A stretch of 64,000 bases of DNA from Variovorax flavidus (lineage in GTDB: Bacteria > Pseudomonadota > Gammaproteobacteria > Burkholderiales > Burkholderiaceae_C): contig NZ_JASZYE010000003.1 of NCBI RefSeq assembly GCF_030317145.1, positions 496,001 to 560,000 of the forward strand, given 5' to 3'. The notes under the pieces were generated by a model. The model made no database searches. It was given only the letters and a program-made list of their open reading frames with translations, and had not been told where the DNA came from. Below, one piece after another: positions 14,999 to 23,319 of this stretch (position 1 is the first letter of the stretch; every line of letters starts with the position of its first letter). The translations under genes were made by a program, and so were the position numbers.

Positions 14999-16203
14999 GG
15001 TGTTTCCTTTCGTGAATGAGAGACGGGCAGGCGCGGCAGCCAGAGATAGGCGATCAGCACCAGCGTGACACCGGCCAGCGCCATCGGCACCACCATCGGC
15101 CACGCACCGTTGCTGAATTGTGGATTGACGAAGCTCGCGGCGATCTGACCGACGACGAACGCAACCGCCATCATCGCAAAGCCCGACCATGAAACGGCAC
15201 GCCCCGCCAGATGCGGCAGGTCGCCCACGGCGCCCGCCTGCCCGCAAGGCTGGTGAATGCCGTGGCCGACGCAGTAGATCGCGTGGCCCAGCAGCAGCGG
15301 CCATGCCGACATCGGCAACAGCCAGCAGCCCAGCGCCTGCACCAGCGGACCGGCCAGGCTCAGCACCGAGCCCATCTGCACCGTGCGGACCGCCCCGTGG
15401 CGCGTGAGCAGGCGGCGGCACATCGTGGTGCTGAAGATATAGACCAGCGATCCGCCCGCCGGAATCCAGCCGTACCAGGCCGGCGAAAGCCCGAGAAAGC
15501 TGATATAGACCATTGGCGAAAACAGCAGGAAGCAGAACAGCCCGCCGTAGGTCACCGCGGAGACGGAGGCCCAGGCACGAAAGCTCTGGCTGGCGAAGAC
15601 CTCGCGAACGCTGCCCTTTGGCGCGGACGGATCGGACACCTTGATGCGGGTTTCGGTGAATCCACGAAAGCACAGCGCCCACAGCACCACCGCATACACC
15701 GCCATGCCGCCAAGCACCCAGCGCCAGTCCGTGGCTTGCACGACATAGGCGCCCAGCACTGGCGCAACGAGCGCCACCACCCCGAGCCCGGTCAGGCCAC
15801 GCGCCATGACGTGCGGCCCCTCGTGTGCCGGATAGAGATCACGAACGGCCGCTCGCGCACAGACCAGGATGGCCGCCATCGAAAAGCCCTGCAGCGCGCG
15901 ACAGATCACCAGCATGGGGATGCCCGTCGACAACGCACAGCCGAGAGCGGCAAGCGCGTAGCAGGCCAGGCCGGTCAAGAGCACGGGACGGCGCCCGAAG
16001 CGGTCCGACAGCGGACCACACGGCAACTGCCCAAAACCGAAGGCAAGCACGAAGACCGTGAGACTGGCGCTGGCCGCACCCAGGTCCCGGGCAATGGCCG
16101 GCAGCGCCGGAAGATAGCTGTCGGTCGCCACAGGCTGGGCGGCGAGCAGCAGCGGCAACAACAATGCGAAGGAGATGCTGCTGCGCGCAGCAGCTCCTGT
16201 CAC
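14995..16203 (-). CDS. MFS transporter, Bcr/CflA family
   Basis: 402 residues from a GTG at 16203 that overlaps the pcaC stop (GTGA). About 12 membrane helices. The N-terminal half has the Bcr/CflA signature TDSYLPALPAIARDLGA followed by FGFGQLPCGPLSDRFGRRPVLL. Members are drug or small-molecule exporters. Its position inside the pca operon, coupled on both sides, suggests it exports a toxic intermediate or moves a pathway aromatic, rather than serving general drug efflux. The substrate cannot be read from the sequence. Confidence 0.88.
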   Translation of the reverse strand: MTGAAARSSISFALLLPLLLAAQPVATDSYLPALPAIARDLGAASASLTVFVLAFGFGQLPCGPLSDRFGRRPVLLTGLACYALAALGCALSTGIPMLVICRALQGFSMAAILVCARAAVRDLYPAHEGPHVMARGLTGLGVVALVAPVLGAYVVQATDWRWVLGGMAVYAVVLWALCFRGFTETRIKVSDPSAPKGSVREVFASQSFRAWASVSAVTYGGLFCFLLFSPMVYISFLGLSPAWYGWIPAGGSLVYIFSTTMCRRLLTRHGAVRTVQMGSVLSLAGPLVQALGCWLLPMSAWPLLLGHAIYCVGHGIHQPCGQAGAVGDLPHLAGRAVSWSGFAMMAVAFVVGQIAASFVNPQFSNGAWPMVVPMALAGVTLVLIAYLWLPRLPVSHSRKETP

Positions 16204-16634
16204 TTCGGCGCGTCCGCGAGCAGGCCTTTTTCGCGCAGGATGCCCGTCGCGATGCCGAACGCATGGTTGGCGACCGGCACGCCGCAATAGATCGCGGCCA
16301 TCATGATCACTTCCTTGATGTCGTCCGGCGTGAGGCGCGATTCGGGCGGCCCGTCGAGCGCCGCGCGCACGTGCATCGCGAACTCCTCGTAGGCATGGAT
16401 GCCCAGCATCATCGACAGCACCATGTAGCGGCGCGTCTTGTCGCCCAGCGCAGGGCGGCCCCAGATGTCATTCCACGCATGGCGCGTGATGAGTTCCTGG
16501 AACTCGCTGTTGAAGGCGTTGCGATTGGCGAGCGACCTGTCGACCCACGCGTCGCCGAGCACTCGGCGCCGGTTGACGAGTCCGCTTTCGTAGGTGTCCG
16601 AAGAAGCGTTGGTCGGGATTTCGGGGGAAGTCAT
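16200..16634 (-). CDS. pcaC: 4-carboxymuconolactone decarboxylase
   Basis: 144 residues, start coupled to the pcaB stop (ATGA). It is an all-helical carboxymuconolactone-decarboxylase-fold protein. After an N-terminal extension comes RRRVLGDAWVDRSLAN, then ITRHAWNDIWGRPAL and RYMVLSMMLGIHAYEEFAMHV, ending near VIMMAAIYCGVPVANHAF. PcaC turns 4-carboxymuconolactone into 3-oxoadipate enol-lactone, between PcaB and PcaD. The pcaB and pcaD neighbours support this specific role over the broader peroxidase-like AhpD group. Confidence 0.93.
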   Translation of the reverse strand: MTSPEIPTNASSDTYESGLVNRRRVLGDAWVDRSLANRNAFNSEFQELITRHAWNDIWGRPALGDKTRRYMVLSMMLGIHAYEEFAMHVRAALDGPPESRLTPDDIKEVIMMAAIYCGVPVANHAFGIATGILREKGLLADAPK

Positions 16635-17842
16635 CTTGCAGTGTCCGGTGTGTTGAGTTGAGCCTGCAGCGCCAATGCCTGCGCGAGCGCGATCGCGCCG
16701 GCGGGCTCGGCCAATGCGGGATCGAACCATTCGTCCGCGGCATCGCGGGGCAGTTCGCCGCGCAGGCGGTCGATATTGGAACGCATCCGCCCGGCATCCA
16801 CCTGCAAGCCGGGCAATGCGCCAGCCAGAGCGCGTGCGCTGCCATGCGCGGACATCAGCAGTTGCGGCCATTCGGCCAGCTCGGCCTGCCAGGCGCCGAG
16901 CGCGCGCTCGTGCTCCTGCGGCATCGCGGCCAGCAGCGCCGCCACGCGCTGTGGCGCGCGCTGTGCCGCGGCGAGCGCGACCATCGACGCCACCGGGTTG
17001 CGCTTGTGCGGCATCGCCGACGAGCCGCCGCGCCCCGGCTCGCTGGGCTCGGACAGTTCGCCGACCTCGTACTGGCCCATCAGCGCGATGTCCTTCGCGA
17101 TCTTTCCGAGGCTCCCGACCATGAGACCCAACTCGCATCCGAGCGCAATCCATTCGTCGCGCTGCGTGTGCCAGGTCGCGCCGGGATCGCCCAGGCCCAG
17201 CGCCTGCGCCATGTGGCGGCGGACCTCGGGCCCCTGACCTTTCATTTGCGAAAGCGTGCCAACGGCACCGCCCAGTTGCACATTGAGCGCACGCTGTGCC
17301 GCCTCGGCAAGCCGCGCCTTGCTGCGCACGAGCGGCGCCGCCCAGCCGACGCACTTGAATCCGAAACTGGTCACCGACGCGGGCTGCATCAGCGTGCGCG
17401 CCAGGATCGGGGTGGTGGCGTACCGCTGCGCATGCTGCAGCAGCGCCTGCGCGGCCTTGGCAAGATCCGCCTCGACCAGTGCGACCGCTTCGCGCGTGAC
17501 GATGGCCATTGCCGTATCGATCACGTCCTGGCTGGTGCTTCCGAAATGCACGAAGCGCACCGCCTCGGCGTTGAAGAGACCCACTGCTTCCTTCAGGCTC
17601 TTGACCAGGGGAATCGCGACGCTGCCCGCCCGGCCGCTGTCGCGCACCATCTTGGCAACATCGAACAGTTCGACCTTGCAGCTTCCGACGATGGAATGCG
17701 CGGCCGACTCGGGAATCAGCCCGACCTGCGCCTGCGCACGCGCAAGCGCGGCCTCGAAGCGCAGCATGGCGTCGACGAAATTGCGGTCGCTGAACGCGGC
17801 CAGCGTTTCGGACGTGGAGAGGAAACCTTCGAAGATGCTCAT
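16631..17842 (-). CDS. pcaB: 3-carboxy-cis,cis-muconate cycloisomerase
   Basis: 403 residues, a member of the fumarase/aspartase superfamily. The superfamily signature GRGGSSAMPHKRNP is near residue 275; FGSTSQDVIDTA near residue 100 and the catalytic region GGAVGTL are also seen. The protein is slightly shorter than some PcaB forms (about 450) but complete. It lactonises 3-carboxy-cis,cis-muconate, the product of protocatechuate 3,4-dioxygenase, to 4-carboxymuconolactone. It is 11 bases after the aroE-like gene and coupled to pcaC. Confidence 0.93.
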   Translation of the reverse strand: MSIFEGFLSTSETLAAFSDRNFVDAMLRFEAALARAQAQVGLIPESAAHSIVGSCKVELFDVAKMVRDSGRAGSVAIPLVKSLKEAVGLFNAEAVRFVHFGSTSQDVIDTAMAIVTREAVALVEADLAKAAQALLQHAQRYATTPILARTLMQPASVTSFGFKCVGWAAPLVRSKARLAEAAQRALNVQLGGAVGTLSQMKGQGPEVRRHMAQALGLGDPGATWHTQRDEWIALGCELGLMVGSLGKIAKDIALMGQYEVGELSEPSEPGRGGSSAMPHKRNPVASMVALAAAQRAPQRVAALLAAMPQEHERALGAWQAELAEWPQLLMSAHGSARALAGALPGLQVDAGRMRSNIDRLRGELPRDAADEWFDPALAEPAGAIALAQALALQAQLNTPDTAR

Positions 17843-17853
17843 GGAAATGCTCG

Positions 17854-18687
17854 TCAGTAAGCGAGCGTTGCCACGGCCCGCAGGTCTTCCGACGTGGCGG
17901 TGCCGTAGCCGAAGAATTCAAGATAGGCAGGGATCATCTCGAACAACATGTCGGTGCCGACCTGCACCATGCAGCCCTTGTCGCGCACGGCGCGCAGCAG
18001 CGGCGTGTATTCGCTCTTCATCACGACCTCGCCCACAAAGGTCGTCGGCGCGATGCGGCTGACGTCGAAAGGCAGCGGGTCGTCTTCCTTCATGCCGAGC
18101 GGCGTGGCGTTCACGATCACGTCGTAGCCGGCCGGATCGCTGGAACCGGTGGTGACCTTCAGCTTGGGGTAGTGCGTGCGCAGCCGCCCTGCAAGCGCTT
18201 CCGACGACGCAGTGTTGGCATCGAAAAGCGCCATCTCGGCAACGCCGGCCGCGGCCAGCGATGCGGCGATGGCCGAGCCCACGCCGCCGCTGCCGGAAAC
18301 CAGCACGCGCGCACCGTCGAGCGCACGGCCCTTGCGCAGCACCCCGCGCACGAAGCCTGCGCCGTCGAACTGGTCGCCCAGCAAGGTGCCGTCGGGCCGC
18401 TTGAGGATGGCATTGCAGGCCCCCGCGATCTTCGCGGTCGGGGTCACCTCGTCGACCAGCGACATCGTCGTGATCTTGTGCGGCATCGTCACCAGCGCCC
18501 CGCGGATGTTCGTGAGGCGGAACACCGAGGCGAGCACCTCGGCGTAGTCCTCGGCCTTCACGCCCATCGGCATGACGACCGCGTCGATGCCCTGCTTGTC
18601 GAACCACGGGTTGTAGATCATGGGAGCCTTGAAGCTCTCCGTGGGGTAGCCCAGATGGGCGATGAGGGTGGTTTTGCCGGAGATCAT
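17854..18687 (-). CDS. Shikimate/quinate dehydrogenase family protein (first paralogue)
   Basis: 277 residues; AAGGAAG precedes the ATG. The N-terminal substrate domain carries GYPTESFKAPMIYN and the catalytic Lys in VTMPHKIT; NAILKR...GDQFDGAGF supplies the usual Asp. The Rossmann domain begins VLVSGSGGVGSA near residue 130. The usual paired serines of biosynthetic AroE (SxSP) are replaced, which fits a catabolic quinate- or shikimate-type enzyme rather than the housekeeping one. Next to a 3-dehydroshikimate-dehydratase-like gene and pca genes, it probably oxidises quinate or shikimate to the 3-dehydro acid. Which substrate is not clear. Confidence 0.88.
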   Translation of the reverse strand: MISGKTTLIAHLGYPTESFKAPMIYNPWFDKQGIDAVVMPMGVKAEDYAEVLASVFRLTNIRGALVTMPHKITTMSLVDEVTPTAKIAGACNAILKRPDGTLLGDQFDGAGFVRGVLRKGRALDGARVLVSGSGGVGSAIAASLAAAGVAEMALFDANTASSEALAGRLRTHYPKLKVTTGSSDPAGYDVIVNATPLGMKEDDPLPFDVSRIAPTTFVGEVVMKSEYTPLLRAVRDKGCMVQVGTDMLFEMIPAYLEFFGYGTATSEDLRAVATLAY

Positions 18688-18699
18688 GATCTTCCTTGG

Positions 18700-19569
18700 T
18701 TAGCGCGCCGGCACACCGCCGGCAACATGCGATTCGCTGATCCAGCGCGCGCTCTTCATCGCTCGCTGGCCGACCACCACGGGATCTGAGTTCACGTAGT
18801 CGTCATTGAACACCTCGAAGGTGTAGTAGCCCCGATACCCCTTGTCCTCGAGCAGTTGCACCATGTCGCGCACGTCGTGCAGGCCTTCACCCGGAAACAG
18901 TCGCTGGTGGCGCGCGAGTTCGATCATGTCCGCCTGGCGGTCACTGTATTCGAAGAAGTAGTCGGCGAGTTGCACCAGGAAGATCTTCTCCACCGGCACC
19001 TCGGCCAGTTGCGCGAGCGTCTCGGACGTGTCGTCGCCGTGCACCGACATGTGGAAGAAATCGAGGTTCAGGCCGACGTTCTCGCGGTCGCAGCGGCGCA
19101 CGATGTCCCAGGCCTGATGCCAGCGGTTGGTATGCCGGCCCCACGAAAGCGCCTCGTAGCAGATGCGAATGCCGAGTGGCGTGGCCAGGGTCGCGAGGGT
19201 GCGCAGATCCTCGGCCGCGCGGTCGGGGTCATCGATGGCAAGCGGCGACGTGGTCGAGCAGCACAGCAGCATGTCGGTACTGACCAGCGACATCTGCCGC
19301 AATTGCTCGCGCGCCATTTCGAGCCGGTGCGGGCGCATGGCGTCGGGCGCGCATTCGAAGTCGCGCAGCGGCTGGAAGTCGGTCACCTTCAGGCCACTCT
19401 CCTTCACCAGTTGCGCCGCCTTCTCGACGCCCGTCGGATGATTGATCAGGTCCCGCGCCCACAGTTCGACGCCGGCGAACCCAGCCGCCTTCATGCACTC
19501 GAGCTTGTGGCCGAGCTCTCCGCCCATGGTGACGGTGTTGAAGCCGAAGCGATCGAGGGCAATGGCCAT
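18700..19569 (-). CDS. TIM-barrel protein, probable 3-dehydroshikimate dehydratase
   Basis: 289 residues from the ATG at 19569; the frame is open further upstream, but this start gives the typical beginning DRFGFNTVTMGG. It belongs to the xylose-isomerase-like/AP-endonuclease-2 TIM-barrel group, which includes AroZ/QuiC-type dehydratases. Metal-ligand regions are visible: CYEALSWGRHTNRW, NVGLNLDFFHMSV, VQLADYF and YYTFEVFNDDY. In this setting the likely job is conversion of 3-dehydroshikimate to protocatechuate, joining quinate/shikimate oxidation to the pca steps. A sugar-phosphate isomerase role cannot be ruled out from sequence alone. Confidence 0.8.
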   Translation of the reverse strand: MAIALDRFGFNTVTMGGELGHKLECMKAAGFAGVELWARDLINHPTGVEKAAQLVKESGLKVTDFQPLRDFECAPDAMRPHRLEMAREQLRQMSLVSTDMLLCCSTTSPLAIDDPDRAAEDLRTLATLATPLGIRICYEALSWGRHTNRWHQAWDIVRRCDRENVGLNLDFFHMSVHGDDTSETLAQLAEVPVEKIFLVQLADYFFEYSDRQADMIELARHQRLFPGEGLHDVRDMVQLLEDKGYRGYYTFEVFNDDYVNSDPVVVGQRAMKSARWISESHVAGGVPAR

Positions 19570-19689
19570 GAAGTGTTCTCTGTCGTGAAGGCTCGGGTCA
19601 GGCCAGGAAGGCGCGGCGGGGCACATCGACGAGTTCGGGCTCCGGTTTCAGTTCGAGCATCGTCGGGGCGGCCGTCGTCGAAGCGTGCG

Positions 19690-20613
19690 TCAGGCCACGC
19701 TGGCCGAGTGGTAACGCAGCGGGTGATGGATTTCATCGGCCATCGCGGCCGGGTAGATGAGTTCGCGCAGGAAGTTCGCGTCGTGGCGCACGCCGTTCGC
19801 CGCGTCCTTGTGGCCGAAGAAATCGAGGTAGTGCGGCATCTGCTGGATCAGCATCTCGAAGCCGGCCTGCGCGTTGAGTCCACGCTCTCGCGCGGCACGC
19901 ACCAGGGGCGTCGGCTGGTTGCGCAGCAGGATGTCGAACAGCGCGGCATGCGGCTCCATGCGGGCCACGTCGACCGGCAGCACGTCGTCGGGCGACAGGC
20001 CCAGCGACGTCGCGTTGACGACCAGGTCGTAGCCTGCCGGGTCGTTGCTGTCCACGGCCACCGTGTTCGCATCGAAGAACGAGTCGAGCTTGGCCGCGAC
20101 ACCCGCCGCCTTGCCGGCCGCCGTGTCGTAGAAGGCGATGTGCTCCGCGCCGTTGACCGTGCCGCCTTCGGCCAGCGCCACGCCGATGGCCGCAGCGCTG
20201 ACCCCGGCACCGAGGATGAGCACGCGCTTGCCGCGGAACGGAATGTTGTAGCGGTCCAGCGCGCCGATCAGGCCCTCGCCGTCGAACAGGTCACCCTCGA
20301 GTTCACCGTTGTCGATGCGGCGCACGACATTCACCGAGCCGGCCACGCGGCCGAAGAGACCACAGCCGTCGAGCAGGTCGACCAGCAGGGGCTTGTGCGG
20401 CGGCGCGATCGCCATGCCGCGCACGTTCTTCGCGAGAAAGGCGCCCTTGACGAACACCGCCAGATCGCGGCGAGGCACCTGCACCGGCGCCATCACGGCG
20501 TCGATGCCGAAGCGCTCGAACACCGCGTTGAACATGCGCGGCAGGCGCACGTTCTTCACGGGGTCACCAGGGAGCAGATAGAGGGCAGTGCTGCCGACGA
20601 TGGGAGGGAACAT
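19690..20613 (-). CDS. Shikimate/quinate dehydrogenase family protein (second paralogue)
   Basis: 307 residues, first gene of the minus-strand operon. AroE-fold: LLPGDPVKNVRLPRMFN at the N-terminus, the catalytic Lys in IAPPHKPLL, GDLFDGEGL for the Asp, and the nucleotide loop VLILGAGVSAAAIG near residue 130. It differs strongly from the paralogue at 17854, and the N-terminal serine pair is missing here too. Two dehydrogenases in one operon suggest separate substrates (for example quinate and shikimate). A GTTCGACTATCGCGC site 24 bases upstream is a likely operator for the divergent IclR regulator. The 120-base gap to the next gene holds nothing convincing. Confidence 0.85.
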   Translation of the reverse strand: MFPPIVGSTALYLLPGDPVKNVRLPRMFNAVFERFGIDAVMAPVQVPRRDLAVFVKGAFLAKNVRGMAIAPPHKPLLVDLLDGCGLFGRVAGSVNVVRRIDNGELEGDLFDGEGLIGALDRYNIPFRGKRVLILGAGVSAAAIGVALAEGGTVNGAEHIAFYDTAAGKAAGVAAKLDSFFDANTVAVDSNDPAGYDLVVNATSLGLSPDDVLPVDVARMEPHAALFDILLRNQPTPLVRAARERGLNAQAGFEMLIQQMPHYLDFFGHKDAANGVRHDANFLRELIYPAAMADEIHHPLRYHSASVA

Positions 20614-20636
20614 GGATCGTGCCTCGCTTGAAGTTT

Positions 20637-20651
20637 GTTCGACTATCGCGC
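20637..20651 (+). promoter_or_regulatory. Probable IclR (PcaR/PcaU-like) operator, operon side
   Basis: GTTCGACTATCGCGC matches 12 of 15 positions of the PcaR-type site GTTCGATAATCGCAC as I recall it from Pseudomonas. It lies 24-38 bases upstream of the minus-strand aroE-like gene that heads the quinate/pca operon, where it would overlap the promoter. A second, better site is found nearer the regulator gene. Confidence 0.5.
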
Positions 20652-20727
20652 GATTCCGGAAGAAGCGCCGCTAATGTAGTAGCCGGCGAGTCTAGCCAGT
20701 AGATCAGGAGCGCGGAAAAATGCGATC

Positions 20728-20755
20728 ATCGAACCCATCGGTTCGATAAACGGAC
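20728..20755 (+). promoter_or_regulatory. Probable IclR operator, regulator side
   Basis: ATCGAACC at 20728-20735 and GGTTCGAT at 20740-20747 form a perfect 8-bp inverted repeat with a four-base spacer. The right half extends to GTTCGATAAACGGAC (20741-20755), 13 of 15 with the PcaR-type site. It lies 32-59 bases before the IclR start, as expected for autoregulation. Confidence 0.6.
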
Positions 20756-20786
20756 GAATTCAGGGTTTCTCCCGAAGCACCTCTTC

Positions 20787-21572
20787 ATGAACACAGACCT
20801 GTCCCCTGCCCCGCCCGGCCTCGACAAACGCGACTGGATCGCCGGCCTGGAGCGCGGCGTATCGATCATCGACGCCTTCGATGACGCCCATCCCCGCATG
20901 ACCGCCAGCGAGGCAGGCCAGCGCACGGGCATGACGCGCACTGCCGCACGCCGCTATCTGCTCACCCTGCAGCACATGGGCTATGTGGCGAGCGACGGCA
21001 AGCTCTTCTGGCTGACGCCGCGCGTGCTGCGCCTGGGACAGTCGTATCTGGAATCCGCCCGGCTTCCGCGCATCGTGCAGCCCTTTCTGCAGCGTGTCGC
21101 GGCCGGCACGCACGAGATTGCCTACCTCAGCGTGATGGACGGCGACGAGGTCGTCTACATCGCGCGCAACGGGCCGAACCGCAGCATGAGCACCGGCTAC
21201 GTGCTGGGCGCGCGGGTGCCGGCCCAGGTGACCGCCGCCGGCATGCTGATGCTCGCGATGCGCAGCGACGAGGAGCGGGGTGCCTGGCTCGCCGAGCGTG
21301 AACTGGCGGTCTTCACGTCGCACACCATTTCGAGCAAGGAACGCATGAAGCTGGAACTCGCGCGCATCCGGGCCCAGGGCTGGGCGCTGTCGGAGCAGCA
21401 GTTGGACCTGAACTCTCGCGGCATCGCGGTGCCGCTGCGCGACCGGCACGGCGACCTGGTGGGTGCGCTCAACGTGACCATGCCGATGGGCCATGAAAGC
21501 AGTGAAGACGCGGTTGCCCGCGTCTTGCCCGTTTTGCGCGAGACCGCACAGGCCATGCGGAGTCTGATCTAG
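20787..21572 (+). CDS. IclR-family regulator, PcaR/PcaU/PobR-like
   Basis: 261 residues. The N-terminal winged helix (about 20-80) reads LERGVSIIDAFDD...MTASEAGQRTGMTRTAARRYLLTL, and the effector domain (about 90-258) includes YLSVMDGDEVVYIARN and LNSRGIAVPLRDRHGDLVGALNV. The layout and the LERGVSIIxAF start are those of PcaR/PcaU/PobR, which respond to aromatic acids and control quinate, shikimate and protocatechuate genes. It is divergent from such an operon, with two operator-like sites between and a third before the symporter gene downstream. Its TAG stop is also the first codon of a dispersed repeat. Confidence 0.92.
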   Translation: MNTDLSPAPPGLDKRDWIAGLERGVSIIDAFDDAHPRMTASEAGQRTGMTRTAARRYLLTLQHMGYVASDGKLFWLTPRVLRLGQSYLESARLPRIVQPFLQRVAAGTHEIAYLSVMDGDEVVYIARNGPNRSMSTGYVLGARVPAQVTAAGMLMLAMRSDEERGAWLAERELAVFTSHTISSKERMKLELARIRAQGWALSEQQLDLNSRGIAVPLRDRHGDLVGALNVTMPMGHESSEDAVARVLPVLRETAQAMRSLI

Positions 21573-21672
21573 CTCGCCCCCAGGCTTGCCCACTTCGTGT
21601 GGCCGCCTTCCCCCTGCCGGGGGCAACCCCTGCGGCCCGGCAGAGCCGGTTCCGCGGGGTTTCTGGTCCGAA
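21570..21672 (+). repeat. Dispersed hairpin repeat, copy 2 (stop-codon-linked)
   Basis: This block begins with the TAG stop of the IclR gene (TAGCTCGCCCCCAGGC) and fills the gap to the convergent symporter gene. It aligns along its length with the minus-strand copy at 5402-5504. Predicted hairpin: AACCCC 21625-21630 with GGGGTT 21656-21661 outside, and CCGGC 21637-21641 with GCCGG 21645-21649 inside. A further CCCCC/GGGGG pair lies upstream. The position between convergent genes fits a bidirectional 3-prime end. Confidence 0.75.
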
Positions 21673-21689
21673 CCTGTGCGCTGCACGCT

Positions 21690-23099
21690 TCAGGCAGTCG
21701 CCTTGACCATCCTTGCGTCGGCCAGGGTCTGCTCGCGCATGCGCTCGTAATCCGGCTTGGGCACCGGCACGGCGTTCGGATTGCCGAGGTCTTTCATGTG
21801 GACGCGATAGGTTTCGCGTGCGCTCAGGACGGCCAGGGCCGAGATGATCGTGATGCCGAAGGTGAGCGCGCCGATCGTGAGCGGGATGTTGGCCGCGCCG
21901 GGAGGCGCCACGGCGACGAAGAGCGCGGGCAGCAGGGCCGTGACGGCAGTGCCGAGGTTCTGCGAGATGGCCATGGCCGAGCAGCGCGAACGTGTCGGGA
22001 ACAGCTCCGGATAGAAGCTGGGGAACACGGCGTTGTAGCCTTGGTACACGATGCCCCACATGAGCAGCGACATCACGATCGCCAGCGGCACGTGGTGAAT
22101 GCTGATGGCATAGAGATAGCCGAAGGACAACAGCCCCGCGCCGAGCGCGCCGATGATGATGGGCGGCTTGCGGCCGATCTTGTCCGAGAGGTTGCCGACG
22201 TACGGGATGACGAGCACGGCGAGGATGTTGCCGAGCACCGGAATCCAGAGGTAGATGTCCTTCTCGAAGCCGATTCCGTAGGCGGGTTGCACCGCATAGG
22301 CAGCGCCGAAGACCGTCGCGACCACGGGGATGACGTTCATCAGGGATGCACAGATCACGCGCAGCATGTCGCGCCAGTTGTTCGTCAGCGCCTCGACGAT
22401 CGGCGCCTTCTGCACTTCACCCTGGCGGACTTCCTCGGCGAACGCGGGGGTTTCGTCCACTTCACGGCGAATGATGTAGCCCGCGACGATCACCACGAAG
22501 CTCAGCAGGAACGGAATGCGCCAGCCCCACGAGAGGAACGCATCCTGCGGCATGTAGTGCGCCAGCGGCAGGAACACGGCGGCGGCGAGGATCTGGCCGG
22601 CCTGCACGCCCTGGAGGCTGAAGCTGGCGAAGAAGCCGCGGCGGCCGAAGGGAGCGTGCTCGAGGATCATCGAGCTGGCGCCGGAGATTTCGCCGGCCAC
22701 GGCAAAGCCCTGGATCAGGCGCAGCACGACGAGCAACGCCGGTGCGACCAGGCCGACCTGCGAATACGTCGGCAGCAAGCCGACTGCGATGGTCGAGAAA
22801 CCCATCAGGAACATGCACACGATCAGCACGTGCTTGCGGCCGCGCGTGTCGCCCCAGTGGCCAAGCACGAAGGCGCCGATGGGTCGCGCGATGTAGCCGA
22901 CGCCGTACGTGGCCAGCGACGCGATGATGGCGATCTTCGGGTTGCCCGACGGAAAGAAGATCTGCGGGAAGATCAGCGACGCCGCGGTGGCGTAGATGAA
23001 GAAGTCGTAGTACTCCAGCGCGGAGCCGATCCAGCCGCTGGCGGCTGCCTTTTTGGACTGGTGTCGGCCTTGCGGCTCGTGATCCTTGGTGCTGCTCAT
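21690..23099 (-). CDS. MHS-family MFS symporter, probably shikimate or aromatic acid
   Basis: 469 residues. The ATG at 23099 follows GGAGAGACAA and is preferred over an upstream in-frame start. It has 12 membrane helices with metabolite:H+ symporter signatures: GSALEYYDFFIYATAASLIF in helix 1, GHWGDTRGRKHVL in loop 2-3, GEISGASSMILEHAP, WGWRIPFLLS, and GNLSDKIGRKP in loop 8-9. Relatives include ShiA (shikimate), KgtP and ProP. Next to an IclR gene and a quinate/shikimate operon, and with an IclR-like site 139-153 bases upstream, it most likely imports shikimate, quinate or an aromatic acid. The exact substrate is inferred. Confidence 0.87.
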   Translation of the reverse strand: MSSTKDHEPQGRHQSKKAAASGWIGSALEYYDFFIYATAASLIFPQIFFPSGNPKIAIIASLATYGVGYIARPIGAFVLGHWGDTRGRKHVLIVCMFLMGFSTIAVGLLPTYSQVGLVAPALLVVLRLIQGFAVAGEISGASSMILEHAPFGRRGFFASFSLQGVQAGQILAAAVFLPLAHYMPQDAFLSWGWRIPFLLSFVVIVAGYIIRREVDETPAFAEEVRQGEVQKAPIVEALTNNWRDMLRVICASLMNVIPVVATVFGAAYAVQPAYGIGFEKDIYLWIPVLGNILAVLVIPYVGNLSDKIGRKPPIIIGALGAGLLSFGYLYAISIHHVPLAIVMSLLMWGIVYQGYNAVFPSFYPELFPTRSRCSAMAISQNLGTAVTALLPALFVAVAPPGAANIPLTIGALTFGITIISALAVLSARETYRVHMKDLGNPNAVPVPKPDYERMREQTLADARMVKATA

Positions 23100-23237
23100 T
23101 TGTCTCTCCGATAGGGATGGGGTCGAATGGGTCTGCAAACAATGGGGAACTGGGTTCAGTCGATTGCGACGCGGTTGACTGAGGACGCGACTTTGAAGGG
23201 CAGCCGGCTTCTTCACAACGCCGCGACCCTGCCGCCT

Positions 23238-23252
23238 GATCGATCATCGAAC
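23238..23252 (-). promoter_or_regulatory. Third IclR-like operator, upstream of the symporter gene
   Basis: On the minus strand this reads GTTCGATGATCGATC, sharing the GTTCGAT half-site and the ATCG centre with the two sites in the aroE/iclR gap. It sits 139-153 bases before the symporter start. The rest of the 220-base gap 23100-23319 holds no gene. Confidence 0.45.
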
Positions 23253-23319
23253 GCAGCTATTCACTGTTCGCACGCAGTCAGGGTTTATCCCAGCCTTTGA
23301 CGGCGGGAGAGGGAGCGGT

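Noticed and set aside
19598..19660. A 20-residue minus-strand frame (MLELKPEPELVDVPRRAFLA) in the gap between the second aroE-like gene and the dehydratase-like gene.
   Set aside because: Too short, with no clear ribosome site and no recognisable relative; it could be a leader or a remnant, but nothing in the sequence decides.
19690..20613. Housekeeping shikimate dehydrogenase aroE.
   Set aside because: Both AroE-family genes here lack the N-terminal serine pair of the biosynthetic enzyme and sit in a catabolic operon, so the symbol aroE was withheld.
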